Shown: positions 44,476-53,839, numbered from the stretch's first letter. The stretch is DNA of 64,000 bases from Pedobacter heparinus DSM 2366 (GCF_000023825.1 NC_013061.1:2232001-2296000); one strand, 5' to 3'. Notes: generated from the letters alone by a model not told the origin. Numbers and translations: made by a program.

Positions 44476-45459
44476 ATGAAGAATTTTGTAATTCTTTCAT
44501 ACGGTTCAGAAACAGAGTATAGAAGAGCTATATTTACGATTTTAAGTTTATTTTCCTGGACAGAAGACTATTCGGACAAATATAGGGTGCTGTTGTATAC
44601 TGATCGCCCGGACTTCTTCTTTTCCTATTTAGCACCTGTATCTGTAAACTATGTTACTTTATCTTCTGAAAAACTGAAAGAAATGATGGGTGAAACAGGT
44701 TTTATCCATCGTCGAAAGGTTGCAGTTATTGATTCGACATTTGAAAATTATCCAGGAGAAGATTTGATTTTTGTGGACTCAGATACTTTCTTTATTTCTT
44801 GTCCTTCAATTTTAATGCACGCTTTTAAACGGGAAGAAAGCTATATGCATGTCAGGGAATTTACACTTAAGGAAAGTATTGGCGTATTTGCCAATTATCA
44901 AATGGTTGAGTTTCCCAAATCTTTTATCCAGTATATTTCCGAGACAGAATTTTTAATAGCTGGCACAATTGAAAAATTTAATCAGGATGATTACAGCTGG
45001 AATTCGGGATTAATAGGCCTTTCATCTGACTTTGCTAAATATATGCAGTATGTATTTAAACTTACAGATCTTTTTTATTCCAACTCCAAATGGTTTATTT
45101 CTGAACAGCTGGCCTTTTCACTCTTACTTCAGAGACAAACCACTATAAAACCAACCAATGAATTATTAATGCATTATTGGGGTAAACGACAAAAAGACCT
45201 GATTGATCAACTCATCCTTAACTTGATAAATGGTACCTCTTTGCAAAAACTGAACGATAGGCAGTTTATCAGAAACTTAACAAAAGATTGGAAGAGTAAA
45301 GTAATAGAGGATTCACTATTGGAACAGATATCTGCTTCTTTTTCGGATCGGTCCTGGTATTTTGGGTTTAAGAAGATTATTCAGCTATTTTTAAATAATC
45401 CTAAAGATTTTTTACGCTTATCTAAAATTTTGAAATCGATATACCATCCCATACCTTAA
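44476..45459 (+). CDS. Putative GT-A glycosyltransferase, unassigned family
   Basis: The 327-residue protein has the beginning of a nucleotide-sugar-binding fold (FVILSYGSETEYRRAIFTIL) and a DxD-like LIFVDSDTFF near 97-106, followed by a WNSGLIGL segment near 175, as in GT8-like enzymes. I cannot fix the family. It overlaps the convergent GT14 gene by 4 nt at its end and follows the fucosyltransferase closely, so it probably adds the next sugar. Confidence 0.8.
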   Translation: MKNFVILSYGSETEYRRAIFTILSLFSWTEDYSDKYRVLLYTDRPDFFFSYLAPVSVNYVTLSSEKLKEMMGETGFIHRRKVAVIDSTFENYPGEDLIFVDSDTFFISCPSILMHAFKREESYMHVREFTLKESIGVFANYQMVEFPKSFIQYISETEFLIAGTIEKFNQDDYSWNSGLIGLSSDFAKYMQYVFKLTDLFYSNSKWFISEQLAFSLLLQRQTTIKPTNELLMHYWGKRQKDLIDQLILNLINGTSLQKLNDRQFIRNLTKDWKSKVIEDSLLEQISASFSDRSWYFGFKKIIQLFLNNPKDFLRLSKILKSIYHPIP

Positions 45460-46316
45460 TGTGAAGCACTGTCATTGTCTAACAAGTCCATGACTTTTAC
45501 GTCAATTTCATTGTCAAACTTTCTTGCAAACAGCATTTTCGAAGCTTGTATTGCTTGTAAATCTTCAACAAGTAACAATTTGGGGCTTGACTTACCCTCA
45601 GACCAATCAATGTAACGGTAATTTTCATTAACAACCTGAGTAGAGAACTGAGAATTCATTAATAAGGTGGATATCACAAATTCCTCACTTCCCCAACAAT
45701 ACCTTAAAAATTTATATAATTTTGATTTCGGGTCAAGTTGATTTAATAGGTATGCAGCACTATCTCCGGTTATTGTCCACCAACACGATTTATTTCCACC
45801 GTACATTGGAACATTTAAAGGAAAACTTCTTTTGCGAAAAAATATGTTAATTATTTTCTGGACAAAGTACTTCCCTGTAAAAGAATAATCCGTCAGATGA
45901 TATCTTTCATATCTTTTTCTTGCGTGTTGCCACCATTCTGAATTTGGAGAGGTGTCATAAGAAATGAAAATCTTTCCCATTCTTTTCTCCAAAAAATTAT
46001 ACATATCCTCAGCATTCATTAGAGGGTAATCCTGGGCACTGATCAGATTTATAAAATCATAACGTACGTTTCCGTTAATTACCTGCTGCAAACTTTTAAT
46101 TATCGTATCCAACAGACTAAATCCACCCCAGTTACAGTTCACTCTGTTTTTTATAAAAAATATTTGAGATCCCCTGATTATACTCTCAAACGGAGCAATA
46201 GGAACTTTAGCGTCAATATGCAAATAGATATCGCTCATTTTGTGTTCTAATTTTTTTGTTAACCGTAGCAATTGCGCAGGATTTTTATGGGCAAGAATGA
46301 TGTGGGCGATTCGCAT
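45456..46316 (-). CDS. GT14-family (core-2/I-branching) glycosyltransferase
   Basis: The 286-residue protein begins MRIAHIILAHKNPAQLLRL and has DIYLHIDAKVPI, NLISAQDYPLM and a SCWWTITGDSAAYLL segment, all typical of the bacterial beta-1,6-N-acetylglucosaminyltransferase-like members of GT14 (this branch also contains xylosyltransferases). It has no membrane anchor. It may add a side-branch. The GT39-like gene is upstream on the same strand, 33 nt away. Confidence 0.9.
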   Translation of the reverse strand: MRIAHIILAHKNPAQLLRLTKKLEHKMSDIYLHIDAKVPIAPFESIIRGSQIFFIKNRVNCNWGGFSLLDTIIKSLQQVINGNVRYDFINLISAQDYPLMNAEDMYNFLEKRMGKIFISYDTSPNSEWWQHARKRYERYHLTDYSFTGKYFVQKIINIFFRKRSFPLNVPMYGGNKSCWWTITGDSAAYLLNQLDPKSKLYKFLRYCWGSEEFVISTLLMNSQFSTQVVNENYRYIDWSEGKSSPKLLLVEDLQAIQASKMLFARKFDNEIDVKVMDLLDNDSASH

Positions 46317-46349
46317 TATATATATATGTTAAAGTGAGATAATTGAGAA

Positions 46350-47978
46350 TTAATGAATCAGTTCAAATAAGCAAACAGTCAAGTCTGAATATACAATTTT
46401 GGTTATCAATTTTCCCTGGGATGAAATTTGCCGTTCGAAATTAATGACAGGTGAAACATCACCTTTATAATACCATACAGGTTGATCTACGAGGTCATTA
46501 ATGGTAGTCGTAAATTGGGTATTGAAAACTACCCATAGTCTTTTTGCGCCTTTGAACTGTGTAAATTCCGATTTCAACTTTTGATTATAAGCATTTAAAT
46601 CATGCACCTCAAATCTGTAATCTTTACCCTGAATAGCAGTATAACGGTAGGTGTTTATCTGCCTGTACACATTATATCCAGGATAATTGTTCCAATAATT
46701 ATACACCATGTCCCCATCCTTATAATTTCGGTTGATAAACGATAACGCTTCCTGCTCAAATGACTTCTTATGTTTGTAAAATTTTGCAGGATAAACCAGG
46801 AAATAAGCCGATTGAATAATTGGACCAGCTATAGTGAGCAACAAAACAATCATCCCAATCTTTTTAACAGATCTGAATTTGCATTTAAGATATTCAAATC
46901 CAAAACCAATCAGTAGAATAAAGATCGGTGCAAGGAACATCCAGAATCTTTCTCTAAGTGGATATAATTTTAATCCTGATGCAATTAATACTAACAGGCA
47001 TGGAATTAAAATCAGACCCAGAACTTCTTTATTTTTGCGGGCAAGTGAATATATTCCTGTACACAGCAGCATCAATGGAACAATAGGGGTAAATAACAAC
47101 TTAGCCATGTTGTTTAGGGGCTCATTCACATTCCAGTTCAATCCTAACGGGTAATCCAGCATGCTAAGCAAATTTCTTCCAAACCATTTGAATCCTTGAA
47201 GGTCAACCGGAGGAAAAGGCATAAAATAGTCGTAGGCTTTAAACCAATATACCACCCATTCAGACTCTTTCTGTTTATAAGTAAAAAAAACGTAATTAAT
47301 TAAAAAGCTGATCATCCATGTCACAAAAGGCAATGTGTTAATTAACAATGACTTGTGATTTTTTTTCAGTAAATGATTGATAATTATTGCCATTGCCATT
47401 CCCGTCAGTATAAATATAACAGAATAGGAAAACCATAATAAAACTGCTCCAAATGCTGCCCAGAGTAACATGCTTTTATAATCAGTCTTATTGGCATAAA
47501 TAGTGAATAAATATAATGCAAGGAGAGTTGCTAAACATTCTGTAGCATATTGTTTAATTTCTGTTGAATGATAGATCATTGCAGGAGCAAACGAAAAAAT
47601 AACTACTGCTAATAGTTGTGCCTCTGGTTTAAGAAAATATCGGCAAACTTTAATAAATAATAAAACGGAAACAATTCCTGAAATAAAAGGAATGATTCGA
47701 AATGAAATTTCGCTGTAACCAAAAATGTTGGTTATGAATTTAACTGCCCATAGGAAACCTATTGGCGCTTTTTGTCCGTAATCTAATGTACCGGCGGCAA
47801 GATCTAAGTAGTCCAGATGAAAAAAACTTGAACACAAGTAAATTTCATCCATCCATAGAGATCTGTTGTAAATAAGGTGAAATATCCTTAATCCAATGCC
47901 CAAGAGGCTTATAATCAAAATTGCTGTTTTTAAAATGTTTTCCTTTTGATTATAAATTCTATCCACTAAAATCCTCAT
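46350..47978 (-). CDS. GT-C membrane glycosyltransferase (GT39/ArnT-like)
   Basis: 542 residues with about ten to twelve membrane helices in the first 400 residues and a soluble periplasmic domain (about 400-542). The first periplasmic loop has the acidic motif SLWMDEIYL (Asp-Glu), the hallmark of the GT-C fold. Such enzymes take the sugar from a polyprenyl phosphate on the periplasmic side. A polyprenyl-phosphate-pentose donor may come from the HAD-UbiA pair that starts 63 bp away on the other strand (inference). Confidence 0.9.
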   Translation of the reverse strand: MRILVDRIYNQKENILKTAILIISLLGIGLRIFHLIYNRSLWMDEIYLCSSFFHLDYLDLAAGTLDYGQKAPIGFLWAVKFITNIFGYSEISFRIIPFISGIVSVLLFIKVCRYFLKPEAQLLAVVIFSFAPAMIYHSTEIKQYATECLATLLALYLFTIYANKTDYKSMLLWAAFGAVLLWFSYSVIFILTGMAMAIIINHLLKKNHKSLLINTLPFVTWMISFLINYVFFTYKQKESEWVVYWFKAYDYFMPFPPVDLQGFKWFGRNLLSMLDYPLGLNWNVNEPLNNMAKLLFTPIVPLMLLCTGIYSLARKNKEVLGLILIPCLLVLIASGLKLYPLRERFWMFLAPIFILLIGFGFEYLKCKFRSVKKIGMIVLLLTIAGPIIQSAYFLVYPAKFYKHKKSFEQEALSFINRNYKDGDMVYNYWNNYPGYNVYRQINTYRYTAIQGKDYRFEVHDLNAYNQKLKSEFTQFKGAKRLWVVFNTQFTTTINDLVDQPVWYYKGDVSPVINFERQISSQGKLITKIVYSDLTVCLFELIH

Positions 47979-48041
47979 TCTTTAATTGAATAAAGTGCGC
48001 AATATAGAAATTTTTAATATTTTTATGTTTCATTAAACCCG

Positions 48042-48728
48042 ATGATAAGAAACATGTTTCCCAAAGATTTAAAGTTGGTAGTTTTTGACGTAGATGGTAC
48101 ATTATATCAACAATCTAAGCTAAGAAAGATCATGTTTTTTAAAATTGTATCTTATTATTTACCAAGACCCTGGCTGTATAAAGAGCTTTTAACGATCTTT
48201 TATTTTAGAAAAGAAAGAGAAAGAAAAGCAGGTTATAGCACAGTTAACCTTCAGGAAGATCAATATTTATGGGCTGCTGAAAAACTGGGGATGAAGATTG
48301 ATGAAGTGAAGAGGGTGATAGATAAGTGGATTTTTAGCATTCCAAATGCATTTCTTAAATCATGTATGTATCCCGGAGTTTCCGAATTTATTGAAAAACT
48401 GAGAAGCTCAGGTATTAAAACAGCCACCTATTCTGATTATGACTCCAGAGAAAAATTAAAATCTATGCAAATTGGCGTCGATCTCGAAATCAGTTCAACT
48501 GATCAGATAGTAAATAGTTTTAAGCCCCTGCCAGCTGGTTTATTAGTAATTTTGTCAAAAATGAAAATAGATAAAAAGAATAGTCTTTATATTGGAGACC
48601 GTTTTGAACTTGATGGTTTATGTGCAAAAAATGCAGGTGTACCTTTTCTTCTGGTAGATAAGAATACAGCACCTAAGAATTTTTTTCTGAAGCTATCCGC
48701 TAAACTGAGCTCCCAAAACAAAAATTGA
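48042..48728 (+). CDS. HAD-superfamily phosphatase
   Basis: The 228-residue protein has motif I VVFDVDGTLY, TYSDYD (motif II), a Lys in FKPLPAGLL (motif III) and YIGDRFELDGLCAKNAG (motif IV); all catalytic residues are present. Its stop overlaps the ATG of the UbiA-like gene (TGATG), so the products should be made in step. In decaprenyl-phosphate-ribose synthesis a phosphatase removes the 5-phosphate after the prenyltransferase; this HAD enzyme is a candidate for such a step. Confidence 0.9.
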   Translation: MIRNMFPKDLKLVVFDVDGTLYQQSKLRKIMFFKIVSYYLPRPWLYKELLTIFYFRKERERKAGYSTVNLQEDQYLWAAEKLGMKIDEVKRVIDKWIFSIPNAFLKSCMYPGVSEFIEKLRSSGIKTATYSDYDSREKLKSMQIGVDLEISSTDQIVNSFKPLPAGLLVILSKMKIDKKNSLYIGDRFELDGLCAKNAGVPFLLVDKNTAPKNFFLKLSAKLSSQNKN

Positions 48729-49762
48729 TGAGTGATAAAACAATATTTGAAGCTTCCGTTAGCAACAACAATATCCTTAAACCTGCTAAATTATATGAGT
48801 ACATTGCAATAGCAAGGCCAGATAACTGGGTGAAAAATGTTTTCATGGTACCTGGGATGTTGTTTGCACTTTCCATTTTTAAAACACCCTTCACTTCATT
48901 TTTAGTATCCAAAATTGTTTTAGGAATTATCAGCATCTGCCTGGTCGCTTCTGCCAATTACGTCATCAACGAATATCTGGATAAGGGATTTGATAAATAC
49001 CATCCCTTAAAGAAGAAAAGATCATCTGTTGTTACAGTGATTAATCCTGTTATTTTGTACACAGAATATGTAGGGTTAGCAACAATCGGACTAACACTGG
49101 CCTATCTTGTTTCCCTTAAGTTCCTGCTTATGGCTGGCTTCCTCTTGTTTATGGGAGGTATTTATAACGTTAAACCATTTCGGAGCAAAGACCGGGTGTT
49201 TTTAGATGTTTTAAGTGAATCTGTTAATAACCCCATCCGTTTTGCAGCAGGCTGGTTTATCTTTACACCATCCCTTGGTGTACCTAATACCAAATGGGAT
49301 CTGGATTGGATCAATACCTTCCCTCCGGTAAGTATTATCATTGCCTACTGGATGGGAGGAGCATTTTTAATGGCCACCAAAAGATTTGCAGAATACAGGC
49401 TCATCGGAGATCCGGAAATTGCCGGACAATACCGCCGGTCGTTTAAATTTTATACAGAAAACAGCTTGCTGGTCTCCATGTTTTTTTATGCCATTACCTC
49501 AGCATTTTTTTTAGGGATATTTTTGATTAAAGACAGGATAGAGTTACTGGTTAGCTTTCCATTCTTTGCTTTGTTGTTTTCCTGGTATCTCAGGATCGGA
49601 TTGCTCAATGATTCACCGGTCCAGGGCTCAGAAAAATTATATACCAGAAAATGGTTCATGCTGTACCTGGTATTATTTACCATCTTGCTTTGTATTCTGA
49701 TGTTTGTGGATATCCCATGGCTACATTGGTTCTTGCAAAATGCAAATAATTATAATTATTAG
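48728..49762 (+). CDS. UbiA-family prenyltransferase, decaprenyl-phosphate phosphoribosyltransferase-like
   Basis: 344 residues from ATG 48728 (a TTG at 48725 would add one codon). About eight or nine membrane helices. The start AIARPDNWVKNVF fits the RPxQWVKN signature of phosphoribosyl-polyprenyl-phosphate synthases, the first acidic site is NYVINEYLDKGFDKYHP (an N-x-x-x-E-x-x-D-x-x-x-D variant) and the second is FLDVLSESVNNPIRFAAGW. The family moves ribose 5-phosphate from PRPP to polyprenyl phosphate, giving a pentose donor for GT-C enzymes. It is coupled to the HAD phosphatase and followed 20 nt on by a GMC oxidoreductase. Confidence 0.88.
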   Translation: MSDKTIFEASVSNNNILKPAKLYEYIAIARPDNWVKNVFMVPGMLFALSIFKTPFTSFLVSKIVLGIISICLVASANYVINEYLDKGFDKYHPLKKKRSSVVTVINPVILYTEYVGLATIGLTLAYLVSLKFLLMAGFLLFMGGIYNVKPFRSKDRVFLDVLSESVNNPIRFAAGWFIFTPSLGVPNTKWDLDWINTFPPVSIIIAYWMGGAFLMATKRFAEYRLIGDPEIAGQYRRSFKFYTENSLLVSMFFYAITSAFFLGIFLIKDRIELLVSFPFFALLFSWYLRIGLLNDSPVQGSEKLYTRKWFMLYLVLFTILLCILMFVDIPWLHWFLQNANNYNY

Positions 49763-49782
49763 CCATTAACCTTAAATGTTGA

Positions 49783-51225
49783 ATGAAATATAGTCAATAT
49801 GATTTAATTGTAGTAGGTACAGGATTTGCTTCGAGTTTTTTTTTAAAAAAGTACCTTTCTAAACCCGGTTCCAAAAACAAAAAGGTACTTGTTTTAGAAA
49901 AAGGTCATTTTTATCCTCATTCAGAACGCCTCAAAGTAGAAAAAGGACTGCCATCAGCTTATCAAAAATATGCCTCGCCATGGCAGGAGAATATCGTCAA
50001 CCTCAATGATAAAAAAGTATGGCAGTTTACCACGGCACATGGGGGGTCGTCCAATTGCTGGTGGGGCTGCACGCCCCGGTTTATGCCCAATGATTTTAAG
50101 CTAAAAAGTTTATACGGAGTTGGGCAAGACTGGCCGGTAAGTTACAATGAGCTGGATCCCTACTATTATGAGGCAGAAGAGCTGATGATTGTATCCGGAC
50201 CAGAAAATACCCCATTTCCCCGAAAAGGGAAGTATCCGCTGCCTCCACATACCTTTAGCCTGGTTGATAAAATATTACATCATAAATATGGGAACCAGTA
50301 CATCAGCCAACCCACCGCCAGGGCAAGCCGGCAATTGGCTCATAGAAACGGTTGCCTGGCCTATAGCACCTGCCATACCTGCCCGGTAAATGCCAAGTTT
50401 ACCATAGAAAATGGAAATATGGGGGTGTATGAAGATAAACGCATAGAGATTATATACGGTTGTGATGTTTACAGCCTGGAAACTGTTAATGATATGGTGA
50501 AAAATGTACTTTTTCAGCATGACGGAAAAGAGCTGTCTGCCTCTGGAGAGGTGATAGTGCTTGGTGCCAACCCATTTTTTAATTCTAATATTTTGTTAAA
50601 TGCAGGCGACAAAAACCCTTTAACTGGCCGGGGTATTGGGGAGCAGCTGGGCATGCAGGTGCAAATTTATCTGGATGACCTGAAAAATGTTGGGGGAAGC
50701 AGCTGGGTAAACGCAAACGGATATATGTTATACGACGGGGACCATAGAAAGGACTTCGCAGCATGTTTAATAGAGGTAAACAACGCACCCTATTACATTA
50801 GAGTAGAAAGAGGGAAATATTTAAATGTAGCCAGTTTCAGGATGGTATTTGAAGATCTGCCCATAAACAGCAATCATGTAGCCATTACCTCAAATAAACT
50901 GAAACCAGAAGTTCATTTTAAAGAAAGGTCCGAATACGCTTTAAAAGGTATAGAAAATATGAAATTGAAATTGCCCGGCGTATTGTCGTGCCTACCGGTT
51001 GAGAAGATTATTTACCAGGATACAGAACCCAATGAAGGACATATCATTGGAGGGACACGGATGAGCAATGATAAAAACAATGGGGTAGTAGACAAACACC
51101 TGATCCATCATCAATACCGGAACCTATTTGTTTTAGGTGCAGGAGCTTTTACCACCTATGGCCCCTCAAACCCCACGCTCACCTTATGTGCCCTATCCTT
51201 ATTTGCTGCCGACAAAGTATTTTAA
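49783..51225 (+). CDS. GMC-family oxidoreductase (second copy)
   Basis: The 480-residue protein starts with a dinucleotide-binding strand DLIVVGTGFASSFFL; the third Gly of the usual GxGxxG is replaced by Ser, which is unusual. Further on are AHGGSSNCWWGCTPR and a Cys-rich CLAYSTCHTCPVNAKF, then GHIIGGTRMS with the catalytic His and YGPSNPTLTLCALS with the Asn. It has no signal peptide. The next gene, 1 nt after its stop, encodes a small twin-arginine-type partner. With HAD and UbiA before it, it could oxidise a lipid-linked or polymer sugar (inference). Confidence 0.88.
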   Translation: MKYSQYDLIVVGTGFASSFFLKKYLSKPGSKNKKVLVLEKGHFYPHSERLKVEKGLPSAYQKYASPWQENIVNLNDKKVWQFTTAHGGSSNCWWGCTPRFMPNDFKLKSLYGVGQDWPVSYNELDPYYYEAEELMIVSGPENTPFPRKGKYPLPPHTFSLVDKILHHKYGNQYISQPTARASRQLAHRNGCLAYSTCHTCPVNAKFTIENGNMGVYEDKRIEIIYGCDVYSLETVNDMVKNVLFQHDGKELSASGEVIVLGANPFFNSNILLNAGDKNPLTGRGIGEQLGMQVQIYLDDLKNVGGSSWVNANGYMLYDGDHRKDFAACLIEVNNAPYYIRVERGKYLNVASFRMVFEDLPINSNHVAITSNKLKPEVHFKERSEYALKGIENMKLKLPGVLSCLPVEKIIYQDTEPNEGHIIGGTRMSNDKNNGVVDKHLIHHQYRNLFVLGAGAFTTYGPSNPTLTLCALSLFAADKVF

Positions 51226-51226
51226 C

Positions 51227-51667
51227 ATGGAAAGACGAAAATTTATAATATTAGCAGGGGTTGGGGTAGGTTTATGTCTCATACCCTCGTCACTTTACAT
51301 CCTTGGGTCTGATCTTAAAAAATACGCGGCTCTCATTCTGAAAAGGGAATTGTTTTATTTAAAACTCGAACCTAAAGGCTTTGATGCATTTATAGAAGAT
51401 TATTTCAAATCCATTAGCAACGATACGGTGACTACGCTAAAGTGGAAAATCTTGTATTATTCAAAATCTAACTGGGAAAAATCTGATAGTATACGAGATC
51501 TGATCAAGTATTATTTGCTATCGAGTGATTTTTTTATCAACAAAACGGACGAAAGTAAGATTGTTAACTACCTGGGCCTGTTTAACTCATACAAAAGTCC
51601 GGTACCTAACCCTTATTCATTTGTGCTTTATCCTCCGGAGGAAATTGATGAGTTATACAAGAAATAG
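51227..51667 (+). CDS. Small twin-arginine-type partner protein (GMC-associated)
   Basis: 146 residues from ATG 51227; a frame reaching back to 51137 lies inside the GMC gene and is rejected. The start MERRKFIILAGVGVGLCLIP is a twin-arginine-like signal or anchor. The rest (about 35-146) is soluble and helical, with no family I can name, though position and size suggest a distant relative of gluconate 2-dehydrogenase subunit 3. It should escort the GMC enzyme across the membrane. The gene order is reversed relative to the first pair, at 37378-39647. Confidence 0.8.
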   Translation: MERRKFIILAGVGVGLCLIPSSLYILGSDLKKYAALILKRELFYLKLEPKGFDAFIEDYFKSISNDTVTTLKWKILYYSKSNWEKSDSIRDLIKYYLLSSDFFINKTDESKIVNYLGLFNSYKSPVPNPYSFVLYPPEEIDELYKK

Positions 51668-51708
51668 ATTCCAGAATCGTACCTTAGTTTATCATATTTA
51701 ATTGTTTT

Positions 51709-52557
51709 ATGAACAAAAAAAATATTATCATAGCGCCGTGTGGAAATAAATCATACTTATATAAAGATTCCTGGCTTAAGAATAGTGAGAACCGTAATTT
51801 TGATATTTGCTTACTTTTTTATCATGATCAAATCAATAATCCAAACATAGCAGAAGATGTAGATTATTTTTTTCATTTAAAGGGTTTTAAATATGCAATG
51901 ATACATGAGCTCTTGACAGTTTTAAAACCAGATTGGATAAATCAATATGATTATTTTTATTTTTTGGACGATGATATACTTATTGATACAAATTCAATAA
52001 ATCAGCTTTTCGATTTAAGTAGAGCATTTAATTCCAATATTAGTTGTGCTGCATTATCTGCAGATTCTTTTTGTAGCTGGCCAATTTTTAAACAAGATAG
52101 CAGGTCATTTTTAAGATTTGTGGGGCAAATTGAAGTAATGGCACCAGTTTTTAATGCAGAGACATTAAAATTGGTATTGCCAACTTTTGTAGAGAACCGT
52201 TCTAGTTGGGGTTTAGATGCAGTGTGGTCAAAACTTCTAAACTATAAAAAAAATAAAATGATAATTTTCGACTCCGTAATCATGAAACATACCCTTCCGG
52301 TAGGTGGTGGAGAGTTGTATGTTAAAATCGGTGTAAACCCGCATGAAGAGTGGATGAGTGTTATAGAAAAATATAACGCAAAAAAGGAAAATTTTGTTGA
52401 ATACGGGCGGCTGAAATATTTATCAATTGATAATAGTCTATCCTATAAAATTTCAAATCTTATATCCAGAGAACTTGGTACTGTAAAACGGAAGATAATA
52501 GATTATGATTTATTATCAAGAGTAAAAAATCGTCTTGGATTGGTTAACGAGAAATAA
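51709..52557 (+). CDS. DUF707-family protein, putative glycosyltransferase
   Basis: The 282-residue protein has no membrane segment. Visible features: IIIAPCGNKSYLYKDSW at the start, YFYFLDDDILIDTNSI with a DDD metal-binding site near 88-95, ENRSSWGLDAVWSKLL near 165, and FDSVIMKHTLPVGG near 190. The WGLD and HT motifs are those of DUF707, a family known mainly from plants and some bacteria and thought to be GT-A-like. It is the last plus-strand gene of the polymer locus. Confidence 0.78.
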   Translation: MNKKNIIIAPCGNKSYLYKDSWLKNSENRNFDICLLFYHDQINNPNIAEDVDYFFHLKGFKYAMIHELLTVLKPDWINQYDYFYFLDDDILIDTNSINQLFDLSRAFNSNISCAALSADSFCSWPIFKQDSRSFLRFVGQIEVMAPVFNAETLKLVLPTFVENRSSWGLDAVWSKLLNYKKNKMIIFDSVIMKHTLPVGGGELYVKIGVNPHEEWMSVIEKYNAKKENFVEYGRLKYLSIDNSLSYKISNLISRELGTVKRKIIDYDLLSRVKNRLGLVNEK

Positions 52558-52596
52558 AATAAACCCCTGCTGCTAAATACCCGGGCAAATCCCCTA

Positions 52597-52615
52597 GGCA
52601 GAAAGCAGACAGAAA
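52597..52615 (+). repeat. Short direct repeat, copy 1
   Basis: GGCAGAAAGCAGACAGAAA, differing in one base from copy 2 at 53821-53839. A caaatccc stretch precedes both copies within 15 nt. The two copies bracket the acyltransferase gene. Confidence 0.55.
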
Positions 52616-52618
52616 ACT

Positions 52619-53677
52619 CTATGGCCTTTTTAAAAAATAAGCCAGCTTTTTTCTTACCGGAATATCATAAACTTTAAGGATTATCCATGACCCTACTATC
52701 AGGCTAAGTATTAAAATGCAGGCAACAAGTGCCGCCATTGTGCTACCTGGTTTTTTATCTGTAACCCAATGAATATAAAGGTGGACAAACGGGTAATGAA
52801 GTAGGTAGAGCGGATAAGATATCTGGCCCATAAAAAGACATGTGGCAGCGAGCTTCCCTTTAACATGGCTACCTGCGCCAATTGAAATAATTAAAGGAAA
52901 TACCAGGATTACACAGGCCGCATCAAACAGCCCATTAGTTCTAAAACGAGGAATATGAGGTACGACAAATACAACAAGCAAAAGTAAAGATGTTAATAGG
53001 AAAGGAAATTTAATATTGACCAATAAATTCAGGCGATAAATTAACAAACCTGCAAAAAAAGGAAAGGTCACCCTCACTGGTCCCACCCAGATATTTTGCC
53101 ATGACCAACCGCCCTGAAGATCTCCGTAATGAACAGCAGTAATAGTTAAAGCAATGGCCGATCCGGCAACAAATACTACCAATGTTTTGATTTTCATTTT
53201 TCTACCCCAAAAAGCATAGCATATATTAATCAGATATTCCTGAAACAAAGACCAGGCTGGCCCATTTAGAGAGTGGGTTTCATGCCACCGATTTGGTAAC
53301 GTAGGAGCCGGCACCAGCAGAATTCCAAGTATAAATGCTACAGCAATTGCAACAGTACCAACCTGCTGATTGTTCCCTACAAAAGGATCATATATATAGG
53401 TCAAAGCGCCGATAACTGTTCCCAGTACAACCAACGGATGTAACCTTTGTAGTCTGATCATAAGGAACTGCGAAATTGTCATCGTATCCCATCTGCTATC
53501 ATATGCATGCCCTATTACAAAACCAGAGAGCAAAAAAAAGAAATCGACAGCCAGGTAGGCATGATGAAAGGGATTAACATCATAAGTGCCAGCTATGCCT
53601 TCTAAAAGATGATAGATAGTAACGATGATAGCAGCTAATCCTCTGAGGCCATCTAAAATCTCAAAATGTTTCTTCAT
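52619..53677 (-). CDS. Acyltransferase family 3 (OafA-like) membrane protein
   Basis: The 352-residue protein has about ten membrane helices and the acyltransferase_3 start LDGLRGLAAIIVTIYHLLEG, in which the Arg and His are the conserved pair. No C-terminal SGNH domain is present. It should move an acyl group, usually acetyl, onto a sugar of the polymer or of lipopolysaccharide at the membrane. It is transcribed toward the end of the polymer locus and is bracketed by two copies of a 19-bp direct repeat. Confidence 0.93.
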   Translation of the reverse strand: MKKHFEILDGLRGLAAIIVTIYHLLEGIAGTYDVNPFHHAYLAVDFFFLLSGFVIGHAYDSRWDTMTISQFLMIRLQRLHPLVVLGTVIGALTYIYDPFVGNNQQVGTVAIAVAFILGILLVPAPTLPNRWHETHSLNGPAWSLFQEYLINICYAFWGRKMKIKTLVVFVAGSAIALTITAVHYGDLQGGWSWQNIWVGPVRVTFPFFAGLLIYRLNLLVNIKFPFLLTSLLLLVVFVVPHIPRFRTNGLFDAACVILVFPLIISIGAGSHVKGKLAATCLFMGQISYPLYLLHYPFVHLYIHWVTDKKPGSTMAALVACILILSLIVGSWIILKVYDIPVRKKLAYFLKRP

Positions 53678-53820
53678 GTGAAATTAAATATTTCCTATTG
53701 AAATTTTCATGGTTATGTTAATTGATAAATTCCCTTTTATAAATATACACTTTAATATAAAGTTTCCATTATAGATAAAAAGATTGTCCAAAAACCAGTT
53801 TCACAAATCCCACTACCTTG

Positions 53821-53839
53821 GGCAGAAAGCATACAGAAA
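53821..53839 (+). repeat. Short direct repeat, copy 2
   Basis: GGCAGAAAGCATACAGAAA, 18 of 19 bases identical to copy 1 at 52597-52615. It lies 9 nt before a long inverted repeat. Confidence 0.55.

Noticed and set aside
51137-51226. Upstream extension of the second small twin-arginine-type protein
   Set aside because: It lies inside the GMC gene in another frame and is proline-rich nonsense; the leader starts at ATG 51227.
21943-53677. Recent horizontal transfer of the whole polymer locus
   Set aside because: The locus is somewhat more AT-rich than its flanks, but no integrase, tRNA or insertion-sequence boundary was seen, so the claim cannot be supported by reading alone.
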